DNA from: Streptomyces collinus
GTDB taxonomy: Bacteria > Actinomycetota > Actinomycetes > Streptomycetales > Streptomycetaceae
DNA: 64,000 bases
NCBI RefSeq assembly: GCF_031348265.1
Contig: NZ_CP133771.1
Location: forward strand, 7,564,001-7,628,000
Reading direction: 5' to 3'
In this document: positions 31,776 through 41,093 of the stretch, one piece after another
Position numbering within the stretch: the first letter of the stretch is position 1
Layout of the letters: every line of letters begins with the position of its first letter
Notes under the pieces: model-generated
The model's input: only the letters and a program-made list of their open reading frames with translations
Told to the model about the DNA's origin: nothing
The model's database searches: none
Program-made: the position numbers and the translations under genes

Positions 31776-32966
31776 ATGAGGGCAGTGACCTGGCAGGGCA
31801 AGCGGGACGTGCGGGTGGAGAACGTGCCCGATCCGACGATCCAGGAGCCGACGGACGCGGTCATCCGCATCACCTCCACCGGGCTGTGCGGGTCCGACCT
31901 GCACCTGTACGAAGTGCTCACCCCGTTCATGACCCCGGGCGACATCCTCGGCCACGAACCGATGGGCATCGTCGAGGAGGTCGGCGCCGGTGTCCCGGAC
32001 CTGCAGGTGGGGGACCGGGTCGTGGTGCCGTTCCAGATCGCCTGCGGCAACTGCTGGATGTGCCTGACCGGCCTGCCCACGCAGTGCGAGACCACCCAGG
32101 TGCAGGGCGAGGGCATGGGCGCCGCCCTGTTCGGCTACACCCGCCTGTACGGCGCGGTGCCGGGCGCCCAGGCCGAGTACCTGCGCGTACCGCAGGCACA
32201 GTTCGGCCCGATCAAGGTCCCCGAGGGCCCGCCCGACGACCGTTTCGTCTATCTCTCCGACGTCCTGCCCACCGCCTGGCAGGCGGTCGCCTACGCCGGC
32301 GTCCCGCAGGGCGGCAGCGTCGCCGTGCTCGGCCTCGGCCCCATCGGCGACATGGCCTGCCGCGTCGCCCAGGTGCAGGGCGCCGGCCGGGTGTTCGGCG
32401 TCGACCTCGTCCCGGAGCGGCTGCGCCGGGCGAAGGCACGGGGCGTGGAGACCTTCGACCTGAGGTCCTTCGACGACGAGAAGGAACTCGTCGAGGCGAT
32501 CCGCGACCAGACCGACGGCCGCGGACCCGACGCCGTGATCGACGCCGTCGGCACCGAGGCCCACGGCAGTGCGGCCGCGCGCATGGTGCAGAACGCCGCG
32601 GCGATCCTGCCCCGCAAGATCGGCGCCCCCATCGCCGAGCGCTTCAGCGTCGACCGCCTCGCCGCGCTCTACACCGCCATCGACCTGGTGCGCCGCGGCG
32701 GCACCATCTCGCTGTCCGGCGTCTACGGCGGCATGGCGGACCCGCTGCCGCTGCTCACCCTGTTCGACAAGCAGATCCAGATGAGGATGGGCCAGGCCAA
32801 CGTCCGCCGCTGGAGCGACGACATCCTCCCGTACCTCACCGACGAGGACCCCCTCGGCGTGGACGACTTCGCCACCCACCGGGTGTCGCTGTCCGAGGCC
32901 CCGCACGCGTACGAGATGTTCCAGCGCAAGCAGGACGGCGCGGTCAAGGTCCTGATGCAGCCGTGA
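31776..32966 (+). CDS. Zinc-dependent alcohol dehydrogenase (formaldehyde-dehydrogenase-like)
   Basis: 396 residues, medium-chain dehydrogenase/reductase. Catalytic zinc ligands Cys in TGLCGSDLH and His/Glu in GHEPMG; structural zinc C-x2-C-x2-C-x7-C in ACGNCWMCLTGLPTQC; NAD-binding GLGPIGDMACRVAQ. The insertion and length resemble the glutathione-independent formaldehyde dehydrogenase subgroup. Substrate not determined. GGAGGGAGCGCGAGG precedes the ATG. It is divergent from the DUF3048 gene and nearly touches the convergent ligase gene (7 bp). Confidence 0.9.
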   Translation: MRAVTWQGKRDVRVENVPDPTIQEPTDAVIRITSTGLCGSDLHLYEVLTPFMTPGDILGHEPMGIVEEVGAGVPDLQVGDRVVVPFQIACGNCWMCLTGLPTQCETTQVQGEGMGAALFGYTRLYGAVPGAQAEYLRVPQAQFGPIKVPEGPPDDRFVYLSDVLPTAWQAVAYAGVPQGGSVAVLGLGPIGDMACRVAQVQGAGRVFGVDLVPERLRRAKARGVETFDLRSFDDEKELVEAIRDQTDGRGPDAVIDAVGTEAHGSAAARMVQNAAAILPRKIGAPIAERFSVDRLAALYTAIDLVRRGGTISLSGVYGGMADPLPLLTLFDKQIQMRMGQANVRRWSDDILPYLTDEDPLGVDDFATHRVSLSEAPHAYEMFQRKQDGAVKVLMQP

Positions 32967-32973
32967 GGCGCTG

Positions 32974-34038
32974 CTAGCCGCCGAGGATCTCCGCCAGGTC
33001 GTAGCGGACCGGCTCCTCCAACTGCGCGTACGTGCAGCTCCGGGGGGTCCGGTCCGGGCGCCAGCGGCGGAAACGGGCGGTGTGCCGGAAGCGCTGCCCG
33101 TTCTCCATGTGGTCGTACGCCACCTCGGCCACCCGGTCCGGCCTGAGCGGCACCCACGACAGGTCCTTGCGGCCCGACCAGCGGCTCGGTGCCCCCGGCA
33201 GCCGGGCCGTCTCGTGGGCGGCCTCCTCGGACCAGGCCGCCCACGGATGCCCCGTCACGTCGTCCAGGCGCAGCGGCTCCAGCTCCTCCACCAGCTCGGC
33301 ACGCCGCTTCATCGTGAAGGCGGCGGAGACACCCACGTGCTGGAGGGTCCCGCGGTCGTCGTACAGGCCGAGCAGGAGCGAACCGACGACCGGGCCGCTC
33401 TTGTGCAGCCGGTACCCGGCGACCACGACGTCCGCCGTCCGCTCGTGCTTGATCTTGAACATGGCGCGCTGGTCCGGCCGGTAGCGCACGGTCAGCGGCT
33501 TGGCGATGACCCCGTCCAGTCCCGCCCCCTCGTACTCCTCGAACCACTGCCGCGCCACCTCGATGTCGGTGGTCGCCGGTGCCAGGTGCACCGGGGCCCG
33601 CACCCCGGACAGCGCCCCGGCCAGCCGCTCCCGCCGCTCGGTCAGCGGCGTGTCCATCAGCGACTCGTCCCCCAGCGCCAGCACATCGAACACGACGAGC
33701 GACGCCGGGGTCCGCTCCGCCAGCATCCGCACCCGCGAGTCCGCCGGGTGGATCCGCTCCGTCAGCGCGTCGAAGTCCAGATGCCCTTCCCGCGCGATCA
33801 CGATCTCCCCGTCCACCACGCACCGCTCCGGCAACCGCTCCCGCGCAGCCGCCACCAGCTCGGGAAAGTACCTGGTCAGAGGCTTCCCGGTGCGGCTGCC
33901 CAGCTCGACCTCGTCCCCGTCGCGGAAAACGATCGCCCGGAACCCGTCCCACTTCGCCTCGTACTGCATGCCCGCGGGGATCGCCGCCACGGACTTGGCG
34001 AGCATCGGCAGGACGGGGGGCATCACCGGCAGATCCAT
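32974..34038 (-). CDS. ligC: ATP-dependent DNA ligase, LigC/LigD-ligase type
   Basis: 354 residues. The nucleotidyltransferase motif I lysine is Lys29 in YEAKWDGFRA; motif III VVFDVLAL, motif IV GLDGVIAKPL and motif V MFKIKHERTADV are all present, followed by an OB-fold domain with the RFRHTARFRRWRPD segment. Joins DNA nicks or ends with ATP; in actinomycetes this stand-alone ligase works in non-homologous end joining and base-excision repair. Divergent from a LigD-type polymerase gene 73 bp away. No Ku gene is in the window. Confidence 0.9.
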   Translation of the reverse strand: MDLPVMPPVLPMLAKSVAAIPAGMQYEAKWDGFRAIVFRDGDEVELGSRTGKPLTRYFPELVAAARERLPERCVVDGEIVIAREGHLDFDALTERIHPADSRVRMLAERTPASLVVFDVLALGDESLMDTPLTERRERLAGALSGVRAPVHLAPATTDIEVARQWFEEYEGAGLDGVIAKPLTVRYRPDQRAMFKIKHERTADVVVAGYRLHKSGPVVGSLLLGLYDDRGTLQHVGVSAAFTMKRRAELVEELEPLRLDDVTGHPWAAWSEEAAHETARLPGAPSRWSGRKDLSWVPLRPDRVAEVAYDHMENGQRFRHTARFRRWRPDRTPRSCTYAQLEEPVRYDLAEILGG

Positions 34039-34111
34039 GGATCGATTCTGCGCCGGCATCCAACCGAATGCCCGATGTGCGAGGTATGCGGGCGACGCCT
34101 ACGGTGGCGGC

Positions 34112-35143
34112 ATGGGTGACGCGGTGGAGCTGGAGGTGGACGGCCGGACGGTACGGCTGTCCAGCCCGGACAAGATGTTTTTTCCCGAGCGCGGCTTCAC
34201 CAAGCTGGACCTGGCGCGCTACTACATCGCCGTCGGCCCCGGCATCCTGCGCGCCCTGCGCGACCGGCCGACCACCCTGGAGCGCTACCCCGAGGGGGTG
34301 AACGGCGAGAACTTCTTCCAGAAGCGGGCGCCGAAGAACATGCCCGACTGGATCCCGACCGCGCACATCACCTTCCCCAGCGGCCGCAGCGCCGACGAGA
34401 TGTGCCCCACCGAGGCCGGTGCCGTGGTGTGGGCCGCCCAGTTCGGCACCCTCACCTTCCACCCCTGGCCGGTACGCCGCGACGACGTCGACCACCCGGA
34501 CGAACTCCGCATCGACCTCGACCCGCAGCCCGGCACCGACTACGACGACGCCGCCCGCGCCGCCCACGAACTGCGCGCGGTGCTCGACGAGTTCGGCGGC
34601 CTGCGCGGCTTCCCCAAGACCTCGGGAGGCCGCGGCCTGCACGTCTTCGTGCCTATCGAGCCGCGCTGGACCTTCACCCAGGTCCGCCGCGCCGCCATCG
34701 CCGTCGGCCGGGAGATGGAACGGCGGATGCCCGAGCACGTGACCATCAAGTGGTGGAAGGAGGAGCGGGGCAGACGCATCTTCATCGACTACAACCAGAC
34801 GGCACGCGACCGCACGATCGCCTCCGCCTACTCCGTGCGCCCCCGCCCGCACGCCCCCGTCTCCGCACCCCTGAGCTGGGACGAGGTCGGCGTCGCGCAC
34901 CCCCAGGACTTCGACCTCGCGACCATGCCCGCGCGCTTCGCCGAACTCGGCGACGTGCACGCGGACATGGACGACAAGCGCTACTCCCTGGAAGCCCTGC
35001 TCGACCTCGCCCGCCGCGACGAGCACGACCACGGGCTGGGCGATCTGCCGTACCCGCCCGAGTATCCGAAGATGCCGGGGGAGCCCAGGCGGGTACAGCC
35101 GAGCAGGGCCCGCAAGGAGAAGGAGCCTCCTACAGCTCCTTGA
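34112..35143 (+). CDS. NHEJ primase-polymerase (LigD polymerase domain protein)
   Basis: 343 residues, a stand-alone archaeo-eukaryotic-primase-type PolDom. Conserved parts: VRLSSPDKMFFPERGFTKLD, the metal-binding DELRIDLDPQPG (Asp-x-Asp), SGGRGLHVFVPI with the catalytic His, and RIFIDYNQ. It fills gaps with ribonucleotides during end joining before sealing by the adjacent ligase. Start ATG at GGGMGDAVELEV without strong SD. The 3' end overlaps the convergent DUF1080 gene by 14 bp. The pair forms a split version of the LigD polymerase-ligase. Confidence 0.9.
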   Translation: MGDAVELEVDGRTVRLSSPDKMFFPERGFTKLDLARYYIAVGPGILRALRDRPTTLERYPEGVNGENFFQKRAPKNMPDWIPTAHITFPSGRSADEMCPTEAGAVVWAAQFGTLTFHPWPVRRDDVDHPDELRIDLDPQPGTDYDDAARAAHELRAVLDEFGGLRGFPKTSGGRGLHVFVPIEPRWTFTQVRRAAIAVGREMERRMPEHVTIKWWKEERGRRIFIDYNQTARDRTIASAYSVRPRPHAPVSAPLSWDEVGVAHPQDFDLATMPARFAELGDVHADMDDKRYSLEALLDLARRDEHDHGLGDLPYPPEYPKMPGEPRRVQPSRARKEKEPPTAP

Positions 35144-37322
35144 TCCGGATGTCCCGGTACGAGACGACATCCGTCGTGCCGTGCACCTGGAGCCCGATGT
35201 AGCCGGAGGCGAACCGCCGCCCGTCCGTGCCCGGGTCGTCCGAGCGCGGCGGGCTGAACTCCTGGCCGCCGGTGTTGTCGAACTCGTTGATCAGCACACC
35301 GTTGCGGAACACCGAGTAGTGCTGGCCCTCCACACGGATCTCGTAGTCGTTCCAGGTGCCCTTCTGCGTCACGCCCGCGCCGGCGAGACCGACCCGGTCG
35401 AAGCCGTAGACCGACCCCGTCTTGTACATGTCGCCGTCGGGCCGGTCGAGCACCTGCACCTCGTGCCCGTACTTGATGGCGACCCACTCCGGGCGGGACT
35501 CCTCGGGGTGGTCGTGGACCCACGGGAAGCGCACGAAGACACCGGAGTTGGCGTTGCCGGTGCCGGGTGCGTCGTCACGCCACTGGAGCTTCAGCGAGAA
35601 GTCGCCGTACTTGCGCTGCGGGAACCACAGCATGCCCATGCCGGGCGTCGTGGTGCTGGAGGTGATCGTCCCGTCCGGGTTCAGCCCGAACGAACCGCCG
35701 CCCACCTGCTGCCACTGGGCGAGGGACCCCGCGGTGCCGTCGAACAGCGCCCGGTAGCCCTCGGTCTGCCCCGGCCTGCCGATGCCCGACTCGCGGGCCG
35801 CCTTCCGGATGGCCCTGGTCTCCCGCTGGTCGAGCACGCCTTCCTTCAGCAATGCGTCGAGAACGGACGTCACGTGCTTGAGGAACAGCGCCTGGGACGT
35901 CCACTCCTTCTCGTCCTCGATCAGCTCGCCGATCCGGCACCGGTTGTCGGTCACCCGGTTGCGCACCCCGGAGTCGGCCGTGCCGACGAACACCGTCAGC
36001 CGCTCGTCGTACTCGGGGCAGTCCGGCGCCGGGACCTGCCCGGAGACGACCGTGAAGGTCACCGTACGGGCCGCCGCGGTGTTCCCGGCCTTGTCCGTCG
36101 CCCGGTAGGCCACGGTGTGCGCACCCGCCCGGTCGACCACCACCGGTGCCGAGTAGGCGAGGTACGGCCCGCCGTCCAGCGAGTACTCGATCCTCTCGAC
36201 GCCCGAGCCGTGCGCGTCGGTCGCCGTGACGGTCACCCGGGCGCTGTTGACGTACGCCCCGGCGGAGTTCTTCGTGCCCTCCACGGTCACACCCGTCACC
36301 GGGGGTGTGGTGTCCTGCGGCGGCGCGGCGGCCACCGTGAACCGCACACTCTTCTCCGCCGCCACGTTGCCCGCCTTGTCGGTGGCGCGGTAGCGGACGG
36401 TGTGCTCGCCCACCTGGTGCACCATCACGGGTGCGGTGTACGGCTGCCAGGCACCCGAACCGACCGCGTACTCGATGGTGTTGACCCCGGAGCCCGTGTC
36501 GGAGGCCGAGACGGTGACCGTCGCCATGTCGATGTACGCCCCGTCGGCGTCGCGCTCACCGCTCACCGTCGCCGAGGTCTCCGGCGCGGTTGTGTCGTCC
36601 GACTGGGGAGCGACGACCGTGAACGCGGCGCTCTTCTCCGCGGAGACGTTCCCCGCCTTGTCGAACGCCCGGTAGCGGACCTGATGGCTGCCGACCTGGT
36701 CGACGACGACCGGCGTGGTGTACGGCTGCCAGGCACCCGCCTCGCCGATCGCGTACTCGATCCGGTCGACGCCGGAGCCGCCCTCGTCGGTGGCGTGCAG
36801 CGTCACGCTCGCCGAACCGACGTACTGGCCCTGTGTGTTCTGCGTGCCGCTCACGTGCGCCGACGCCTCGGGCGCCGTGGTGTCCTCGCCGGTGCCCTCG
36901 GTCACCGTCAGGATGCCCTGCATCTGGCCGTGGCCGGGGATCGTGCAGTGGTAGAAGTACCGGCCGGGCGTGAGCGTGACCTGGGCGGTGTGCTTGCCGC
37001 CCTGGGCGTCGTTCGGGTTGGCCAGGATGTTGAGCTGCACGTCGTCGTTGAACTCGGGGTCGCTGGTCACGAACGTCAGCGTGTGCGGCATGCCCGTGGT
37101 GTTGCCGGTGGCCGCGCTGTTCTCGAAGACGATCGTGGCCGTGCCGGCGACCGCGGTCTTCGGCGCCGAGAGGTACTTGTCGATGTCGTTGCCGGCCGTC
37201 CAGGTGAGCACCTGGTCGGGGGCTTCTCCGTCGGGCTGCCCGGCGGCGGGCAGCGCCTGCACGCCGAGCAGCATCAGCAGGGCGGCCAGCAGGGCGGCCC
37301 AGACTCTTCGGTGCCGGATCAC
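35130..37322 (-). CDS. Secreted cupredoxin - Ig-like repeats - DUF1080 (3-keto-glycoside hydrolase-like) protein
   Basis: 730 residues from a GTG overlapping the upstream gene's stop (GTGA). Signal peptide RVWAALLAALLMLLGVQALPAAGQ-like at 1-29. Domain 1 (about 35-145) is a plastocyanin-type cupredoxin ending YFYHCTIPGHGQM, with the Cys-His-Met copper ligands. Three OmpL47/Ig-like repeats follow (about 150-440), each with DKAGN. After a linker, the C-terminal 190 residues are DUF1080/LamG-like (YRALFDGTAGSLAQWQQVGG ... YIGLQVHGTTDVVSYRDIRI), a family that includes 3-keto-disaccharide hydrolases. Extracellular. It forms an operon with the ThuA-dehydrogenase gene. Confidence 0.85.
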   Translation of the reverse strand: MIRHRRVWAALLAALLMLLGVQALPAAGQPDGEAPDQVLTWTAGNDIDKYLSAPKTAVAGTATIVFENSAATGNTTGMPHTLTFVTSDPEFNDDVQLNILANPNDAQGGKHTAQVTLTPGRYFYHCTIPGHGQMQGILTVTEGTGEDTTAPEASAHVSGTQNTQGQYVGSASVTLHATDEGGSGVDRIEYAIGEAGAWQPYTTPVVVDQVGSHQVRYRAFDKAGNVSAEKSAAFTVVAPQSDDTTAPETSATVSGERDADGAYIDMATVTVSASDTGSGVNTIEYAVGSGAWQPYTAPVMVHQVGEHTVRYRATDKAGNVAAEKSVRFTVAAAPPQDTTPPVTGVTVEGTKNSAGAYVNSARVTVTATDAHGSGVERIEYSLDGGPYLAYSAPVVVDRAGAHTVAYRATDKAGNTAAARTVTFTVVSGQVPAPDCPEYDERLTVFVGTADSGVRNRVTDNRCRIGELIEDEKEWTSQALFLKHVTSVLDALLKEGVLDQRETRAIRKAARESGIGRPGQTEGYRALFDGTAGSLAQWQQVGGGSFGLNPDGTITSSTTTPGMGMLWFPQRKYGDFSLKLQWRDDAPGTGNANSGVFVRFPWVHDHPEESRPEWVAIKYGHEVQVLDRPDGDMYKTGSVYGFDRVGLAGAGVTQKGTWNDYEIRVEGQHYSVFRNGVLINEFDNTGGQEFSPPRSDDPGTDGRRFASGYIGLQVHGTTDVVSYRDIRIKEL

Positions 37323-39799
37323 TCGCTCCCCCTCGCCAGCTGACCGGCGGCCGGGGTGGGCCCGCCGCCCTTGTAGGTGACCCGCCACAGGGCCGACTTG
37401 GAGTCCGAGGTGAAGAAGCCGCGCCCGTAGTCGAGGACGTACAGCGCGCCGTCCGGACCGAACCTCCAGTCCATGAGGTTCTTGATGCCGTCGTTGCCGA
37501 CCGGCACGATCTTCTTCAGCGACTCCGCGTGCACCGGCAGACCGCCGTCGCCTTGCGTCTTCGGGTCCATGAGCACCGCGTTGCGCGGCTGGTCGGCGTC
37601 GTAGAAGTCACCGACGAACCACTTGCCGTCCCAGTACGCCGGCCACTTCACGGCGCTGTCCGCCGCGACCGTGCCGTAGCGGTAGACCGGCCCGTTCATC
37701 GCGGCCTGCCCGCCGCCCTTCAGCCAGGGCAGCCGGTACGTGGCCTCCGCCGGCTTGTACGACGGGACGCCGTTCGCGTCGCGCGGGTAGTCGGGGCCGC
37801 CGCCCGAGGGCGAGTACCAGATGTTGTTGCCGGTCACCGGCGGCAGGTTGACCAGGCCGTCGTTGTTCGGCGACTCGTTCTTCGGGTGGTCGCAGTCGTA
37901 CCAGCCCAGCGGCTTGGACGGGTCCGGCAGATTGCGGTCCCGGTAGGGCTGCTTGTTGCCCATGCAGTACGGCCAGCCGCGGTTGCCCGCCCCGGTGATG
38001 GCGGCGAACGTGTCGTACTTCGCCGGGCCCCAGGTCGTCGAGGGCGCGCTCGCGTCCGGGCCGACCCAGCCCGCGTAGAGCACGTCGGTCGACTTGTCGA
38101 CGGAGATGCGCGCCGGGTTGCGCACGCCCATCACATAGATCTCGCCGCGCGTCTTGCCACCGCCCTCGTCGGGCTCCTTCCCGGTGAAGAGATTGCCGGC
38201 GGGGAGCGTGTACGTCCCGTCCGGCTCCGGGTGGATGCGCAGGATCTTGCCGTTGAGGTTGTTGGTGTTGCCCGCGGTGCGGCGCGCGTCCGCGAAGGAG
38301 ACGCCCTTGTAGTTCGGCTGCGGATTGTTGCCCGAGTAGCCGCTGGTGAACCCGCTGGAGTTGTTGTCACCCGTGGCGATGTACAGGTTGCCCTTGGAGT
38401 CCCAGGCCATCCCGCCGCCCGCGTGGCAGCAACTGTGGATCTGCACCGGCCACTTCAGCAGGACCTTCTCACTGGAGAGGTCCAGCCTGTTCGTGGCCCG
38501 GTCGAGCGTGAACCGGGAGACCCGCCGCTCCGCCATCCGCGTCTCGCGGTTGATCCGCTCGTGCGGCGTGTAGTGCAGATACACCCAGCCGTTCTGCGCG
38601 AACCCGGGGTCCAGCTCGATGCCGAGGAGCCCCTCCTCGACCTTGACCAGTTCGTCGCCGCCGCCCTTGTTGCCGAAGACGGTGAGCGCGCCGGCCAGGG
38701 TGACCTGCTTGGTCTTCGGATCGTAGACGTGGATCTCGCCCTTGCCCTTGCCGATGTCGGGGTTGTTCCAGTCCGTGATCACGGGCTGCGAGGAGTCCGC
38801 GCCGCCCCGGCCGATGTAGAACACCCGGCCGTCGGGCGCGGTGACCATCCCGTGCGGCTCGCCGATCTGGTCGTTCTGCCCGGGCTGGTTGGGCTTGGTC
38901 AGCCGCTCCGCCGCGTAGTGGGCGTTGATGGTCGCCTTGCAGTCGGCCTGCTCCAGACGGGTCGTCCACATCAGCGCGCCGCGCAGATGGTCGCGGAAGT
39001 CGGTCTCGTCGTACGACGACACCGTCCCGCCCATGCCCGTGTAGAAGGAACGGCCGCCGTCGTAGTCGCGGCACCAGCTGACCGGATGGTCCCAGCCGTT
39101 CGATCCCGAGCCCGGCTGGTAGGTCGACTCGCGGACCCGGGCCACCGTGTGGACGTCGCCCGAGGGGTTCTTCGCCCAGTTCAGCCACCGGTCCGGGCGC
39201 TTCCACTGCACCGGCAGGTCCTTGGTGGCGACGTGCCCGCGGTCGCCGACCTCGACGGTCGCGCGCTGCACGGCCGTCGGGCTGGAGGCGGCCGGACGGG
39301 CACCCACCAGACCGGTGAACCAGTCCGAGTACGGCTCCGCGCGCGCCGCGTCATGGATGCCGACGAACCCGCCGCCGGCCTCCATGTACGCCTCCAGGCC
39401 CGCCTCCTGCTCCGCGTCGAGGACATCGCCCCCGCCGGTCAGGAACACGATCGCGTTGAAGCGGCCGAGCCTCGTGGAGTCGGTGAACACCGAGGCGTCA
39501 CCGGTGGCCTGCACCTTGAAACGGCGGTTCGCCGGGCCGGTCAGGCCGATGTCCTCGATGGCCTCGATCCCGGCGTTCACCACCGGCGACTCCTCCCCGG
39601 CCGCCGCGGAACCGTGGAAGATCAGCACCCGTACGTTCTCGCCGCCCGGCGGCGACTTGATCGACATCGTTGTCAACGGGGGTTCGGGGTAAGGGCGCGC
39701 GTTCGCGGCCGGGCCGGACAGCAGCCCGGCGGTCACGATCCCGGCGGCGACGGACGCCGCCCAGACGCGTCTTGACTTGCTCAACCCTCGTAAGTGCAT
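37319..39799 (-). CDS. Secreted ThuA - sorbosone/glucose dehydrogenase-like fusion protein
   Basis: 826 residues. Signal peptide at 1-35 (KSRRVWAASVAAGIVTAGLL). Residues about 50-270 are a ThuA/GATase-like domain (VRVLIFHGSAAAGEESPVV, GGGFVGIHDAARAE). From about 300 to the end is a PQQ-type sugar-dehydrogenase beta-propeller (GEPHGMVTAPDGRVFYIGRG, LLGIELDPGFAQNGWVYLHY, HAGGGMAWDSKGNLYIATGD). ThuA proteins act on 3-keto sugars and the propeller family oxidises sugars, so the fusion may oxidise and process glycans outside the cell. Start ATG with GAGGAGG five bases upstream. First gene of a two-gene operon, divergent from the laccase. Confidence 0.87.
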   Translation of the reverse strand: MHLRGLSKSRRVWAASVAAGIVTAGLLSGPAANARPYPEPPLTTMSIKSPPGGENVRVLIFHGSAAAGEESPVVNAGIEAIEDIGLTGPANRRFKVQATGDASVFTDSTRLGRFNAIVFLTGGGDVLDAEQEAGLEAYMEAGGGFVGIHDAARAEPYSDWFTGLVGARPAASSPTAVQRATVEVGDRGHVATKDLPVQWKRPDRWLNWAKNPSGDVHTVARVRESTYQPGSGSNGWDHPVSWCRDYDGGRSFYTGMGGTVSSYDETDFRDHLRGALMWTTRLEQADCKATINAHYAAERLTKPNQPGQNDQIGEPHGMVTAPDGRVFYIGRGGADSSQPVITDWNNPDIGKGKGEIHVYDPKTKQVTLAGALTVFGNKGGGDELVKVEEGLLGIELDPGFAQNGWVYLHYTPHERINRETRMAERRVSRFTLDRATNRLDLSSEKVLLKWPVQIHSCCHAGGGMAWDSKGNLYIATGDNNSSGFTSGYSGNNPQPNYKGVSFADARRTAGNTNNLNGKILRIHPEPDGTYTLPAGNLFTGKEPDEGGGKTRGEIYVMGVRNPARISVDKSTDVLYAGWVGPDASAPSTTWGPAKYDTFAAITGAGNRGWPYCMGNKQPYRDRNLPDPSKPLGWYDCDHPKNESPNNDGLVNLPPVTGNNIWYSPSGGGPDYPRDANGVPSYKPAEATYRLPWLKGGGQAAMNGPVYRYGTVAADSAVKWPAYWDGKWFVGDFYDADQPRNAVLMDPKTQGDGGLPVHAESLKKIVPVGNDGIKNLMDWRFGPDGALYVLDYGRGFFTSDSKSALWRVTYKGGGPTPAAGQLARGSE

Positions 39800-39988
39800 G
39801 GGCACCTCCTCGGTCACAGCAACACCGCCAAGGAAGCTAAACCCCTTTGCGCAGCTCGCCAATACCTATGACCGGGATGGCGCCAACTTTGTCTTGAGTG
39901 TGGATAAACGGGAGCGCGGCCGGTACCGTCGCACAGGTTCATCACAGGTACGCCTCCGTAAATGCCTTACCAGGGTGGGGAGTTCCGC

Positions 39989-40999
39989 ATGGACAGACGC
40001 AGCTTCAACCGGCGGGTCCTGCTGGGCGGCGCGGCCGTCGCGACATCGTTGTCCGTGGCTCCGGAGGCCATCAGCGCCGCCGGACCGGCGAAGACGGCGC
40101 CCGCCGGAGGCGAGGTGAAGCGCATCAAGCTGTACGCCGAGAAGCTCGCCGACGGGCAGATGGGCTACGGCCTGGAGAAGGGCAAGGCGTCCGTCCCGGG
40201 CCCCCTGATCGAACTCAACGAAGGCGACACACTGCACATCGAGTTCGAGAACACCATGGACGTGGCGGTGAGCCTGCACGTCCACGGCCTCGACTACGAA
40301 ATCACCAGCGACGGCACGAAGATGAACCGCAGTCATGTCGAGCCGGGCGGCACCCGCACCTACACCTGGCGCACCCACGCCCCCGGCCGCCGCAAGGACG
40401 GCACCTGGCGGGCTGGCAGCGCGGGCTACTGGCACTACCACGACCACGTGGTCGGTACCGAGCACGGCACGGTGGGGTTGCAGAAGGGCCTGTTCGGCCC
40501 GGTCGTCGTCCGCCGCAAGGGCGACGTCCTGCCGGACCGGACGCACACGGTCGTCTTCAACGACATGCGGATCAACAACAAGCCGCCGCACTCGGGGCCG
40601 GACTTCGAGGCCACGGTGGGGGACCGCGTGGAGTTCGTCGTGATCACGCACGGCGAGTTCTACCACACGTTCCACATGCACGGTCACCGCTGGGCGGACA
40701 ACCGCACCGGCATGCTGACCGGCCCCGAGGACCCCAGTCAGGTCATCGACAACAAGATCACGGGCCCGGCCGACTCGTTCGGCTTCCAGGTGATCGCGGG
40801 GGAGGGCGTCGGCGCGGGCGCCTGGATGTACCACTGCCACGTGCAGAGCCACTCCGACATGGGGATGGTGGGACTGTTCCTGGTGAAGAAGCCGGACGGC
40901 ACCATTCCGGGGTACGACCCGCACGAGCACGGCCACGAACCGGCCGGCGGCGGCCACGAGCACGGGGAGGAGCCGCCGGGCGGCGGCCACGAGCACTGA
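39989..40999 (+). CDS. Two-domain small laccase (SLAC-type multicopper oxidase)
   Basis: 336 residues. Twin-arginine signal DRRSFNRRVLLGGAAVATSL. Only two cupredoxin domains: domain 1 with HVHG and WHYHDH type 2/3 copper ligands, domain 2 with HTFHMHGHRW and the HCHVQSHSDM cluster carrying the type 1 Cys. This is the SLAC family, which works as a trimer and oxidises phenols with O2. The C-terminus is a His/Glu/Gly repeat (GHEHGEEPPGGGHEH), possibly copper-binding. GGGGAG precedes the ATG. Divergent from the ThuA operon across 189 bp; in S. coelicolor the orthologue is a copper-dependent secreted laccase. Confidence 0.94.
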   Translation: MDRRSFNRRVLLGGAAVATSLSVAPEAISAAGPAKTAPAGGEVKRIKLYAEKLADGQMGYGLEKGKASVPGPLIELNEGDTLHIEFENTMDVAVSLHVHGLDYEITSDGTKMNRSHVEPGGTRTYTWRTHAPGRRKDGTWRAGSAGYWHYHDHVVGTEHGTVGLQKGLFGPVVVRRKGDVLPDRTHTVVFNDMRINNKPPHSGPDFEATVGDRVEFVVITHGEFYHTFHMHGHRWADNRTGMLTGPEDPSQVIDNKITGPADSFGFQVIAGEGVGAGAWMYHCHVQSHSDMGMVGLFLVKKPDGTIPGYDPHEHGHEPAGGGHEHGEEPPGGGHEH

Positions 41000-41024
41000 C
41001 GGGCGACCGTTCCGCGCGGCACGC

Positions 41025-41036
41025 GAGAGCGCTCTC
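41025..41036. promoter_or_regulatory. LacI-type operator
   Basis: GAGAGCGCTCTC, a perfect 12-bp palindrome with the central CG typical of LacI-family sites, 58 bp upstream of the lacI-type gene and just after the laccase stop. Autoregulation is likely; no second copy was noticed near the ThuA operon. Confidence 0.75.
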
Positions 41037-41093
41037 ACCACCCTGCGGCCCCAGGGCTATCCTGATCCGCAGCCGCAGGTGAGGAGCCCCGAA

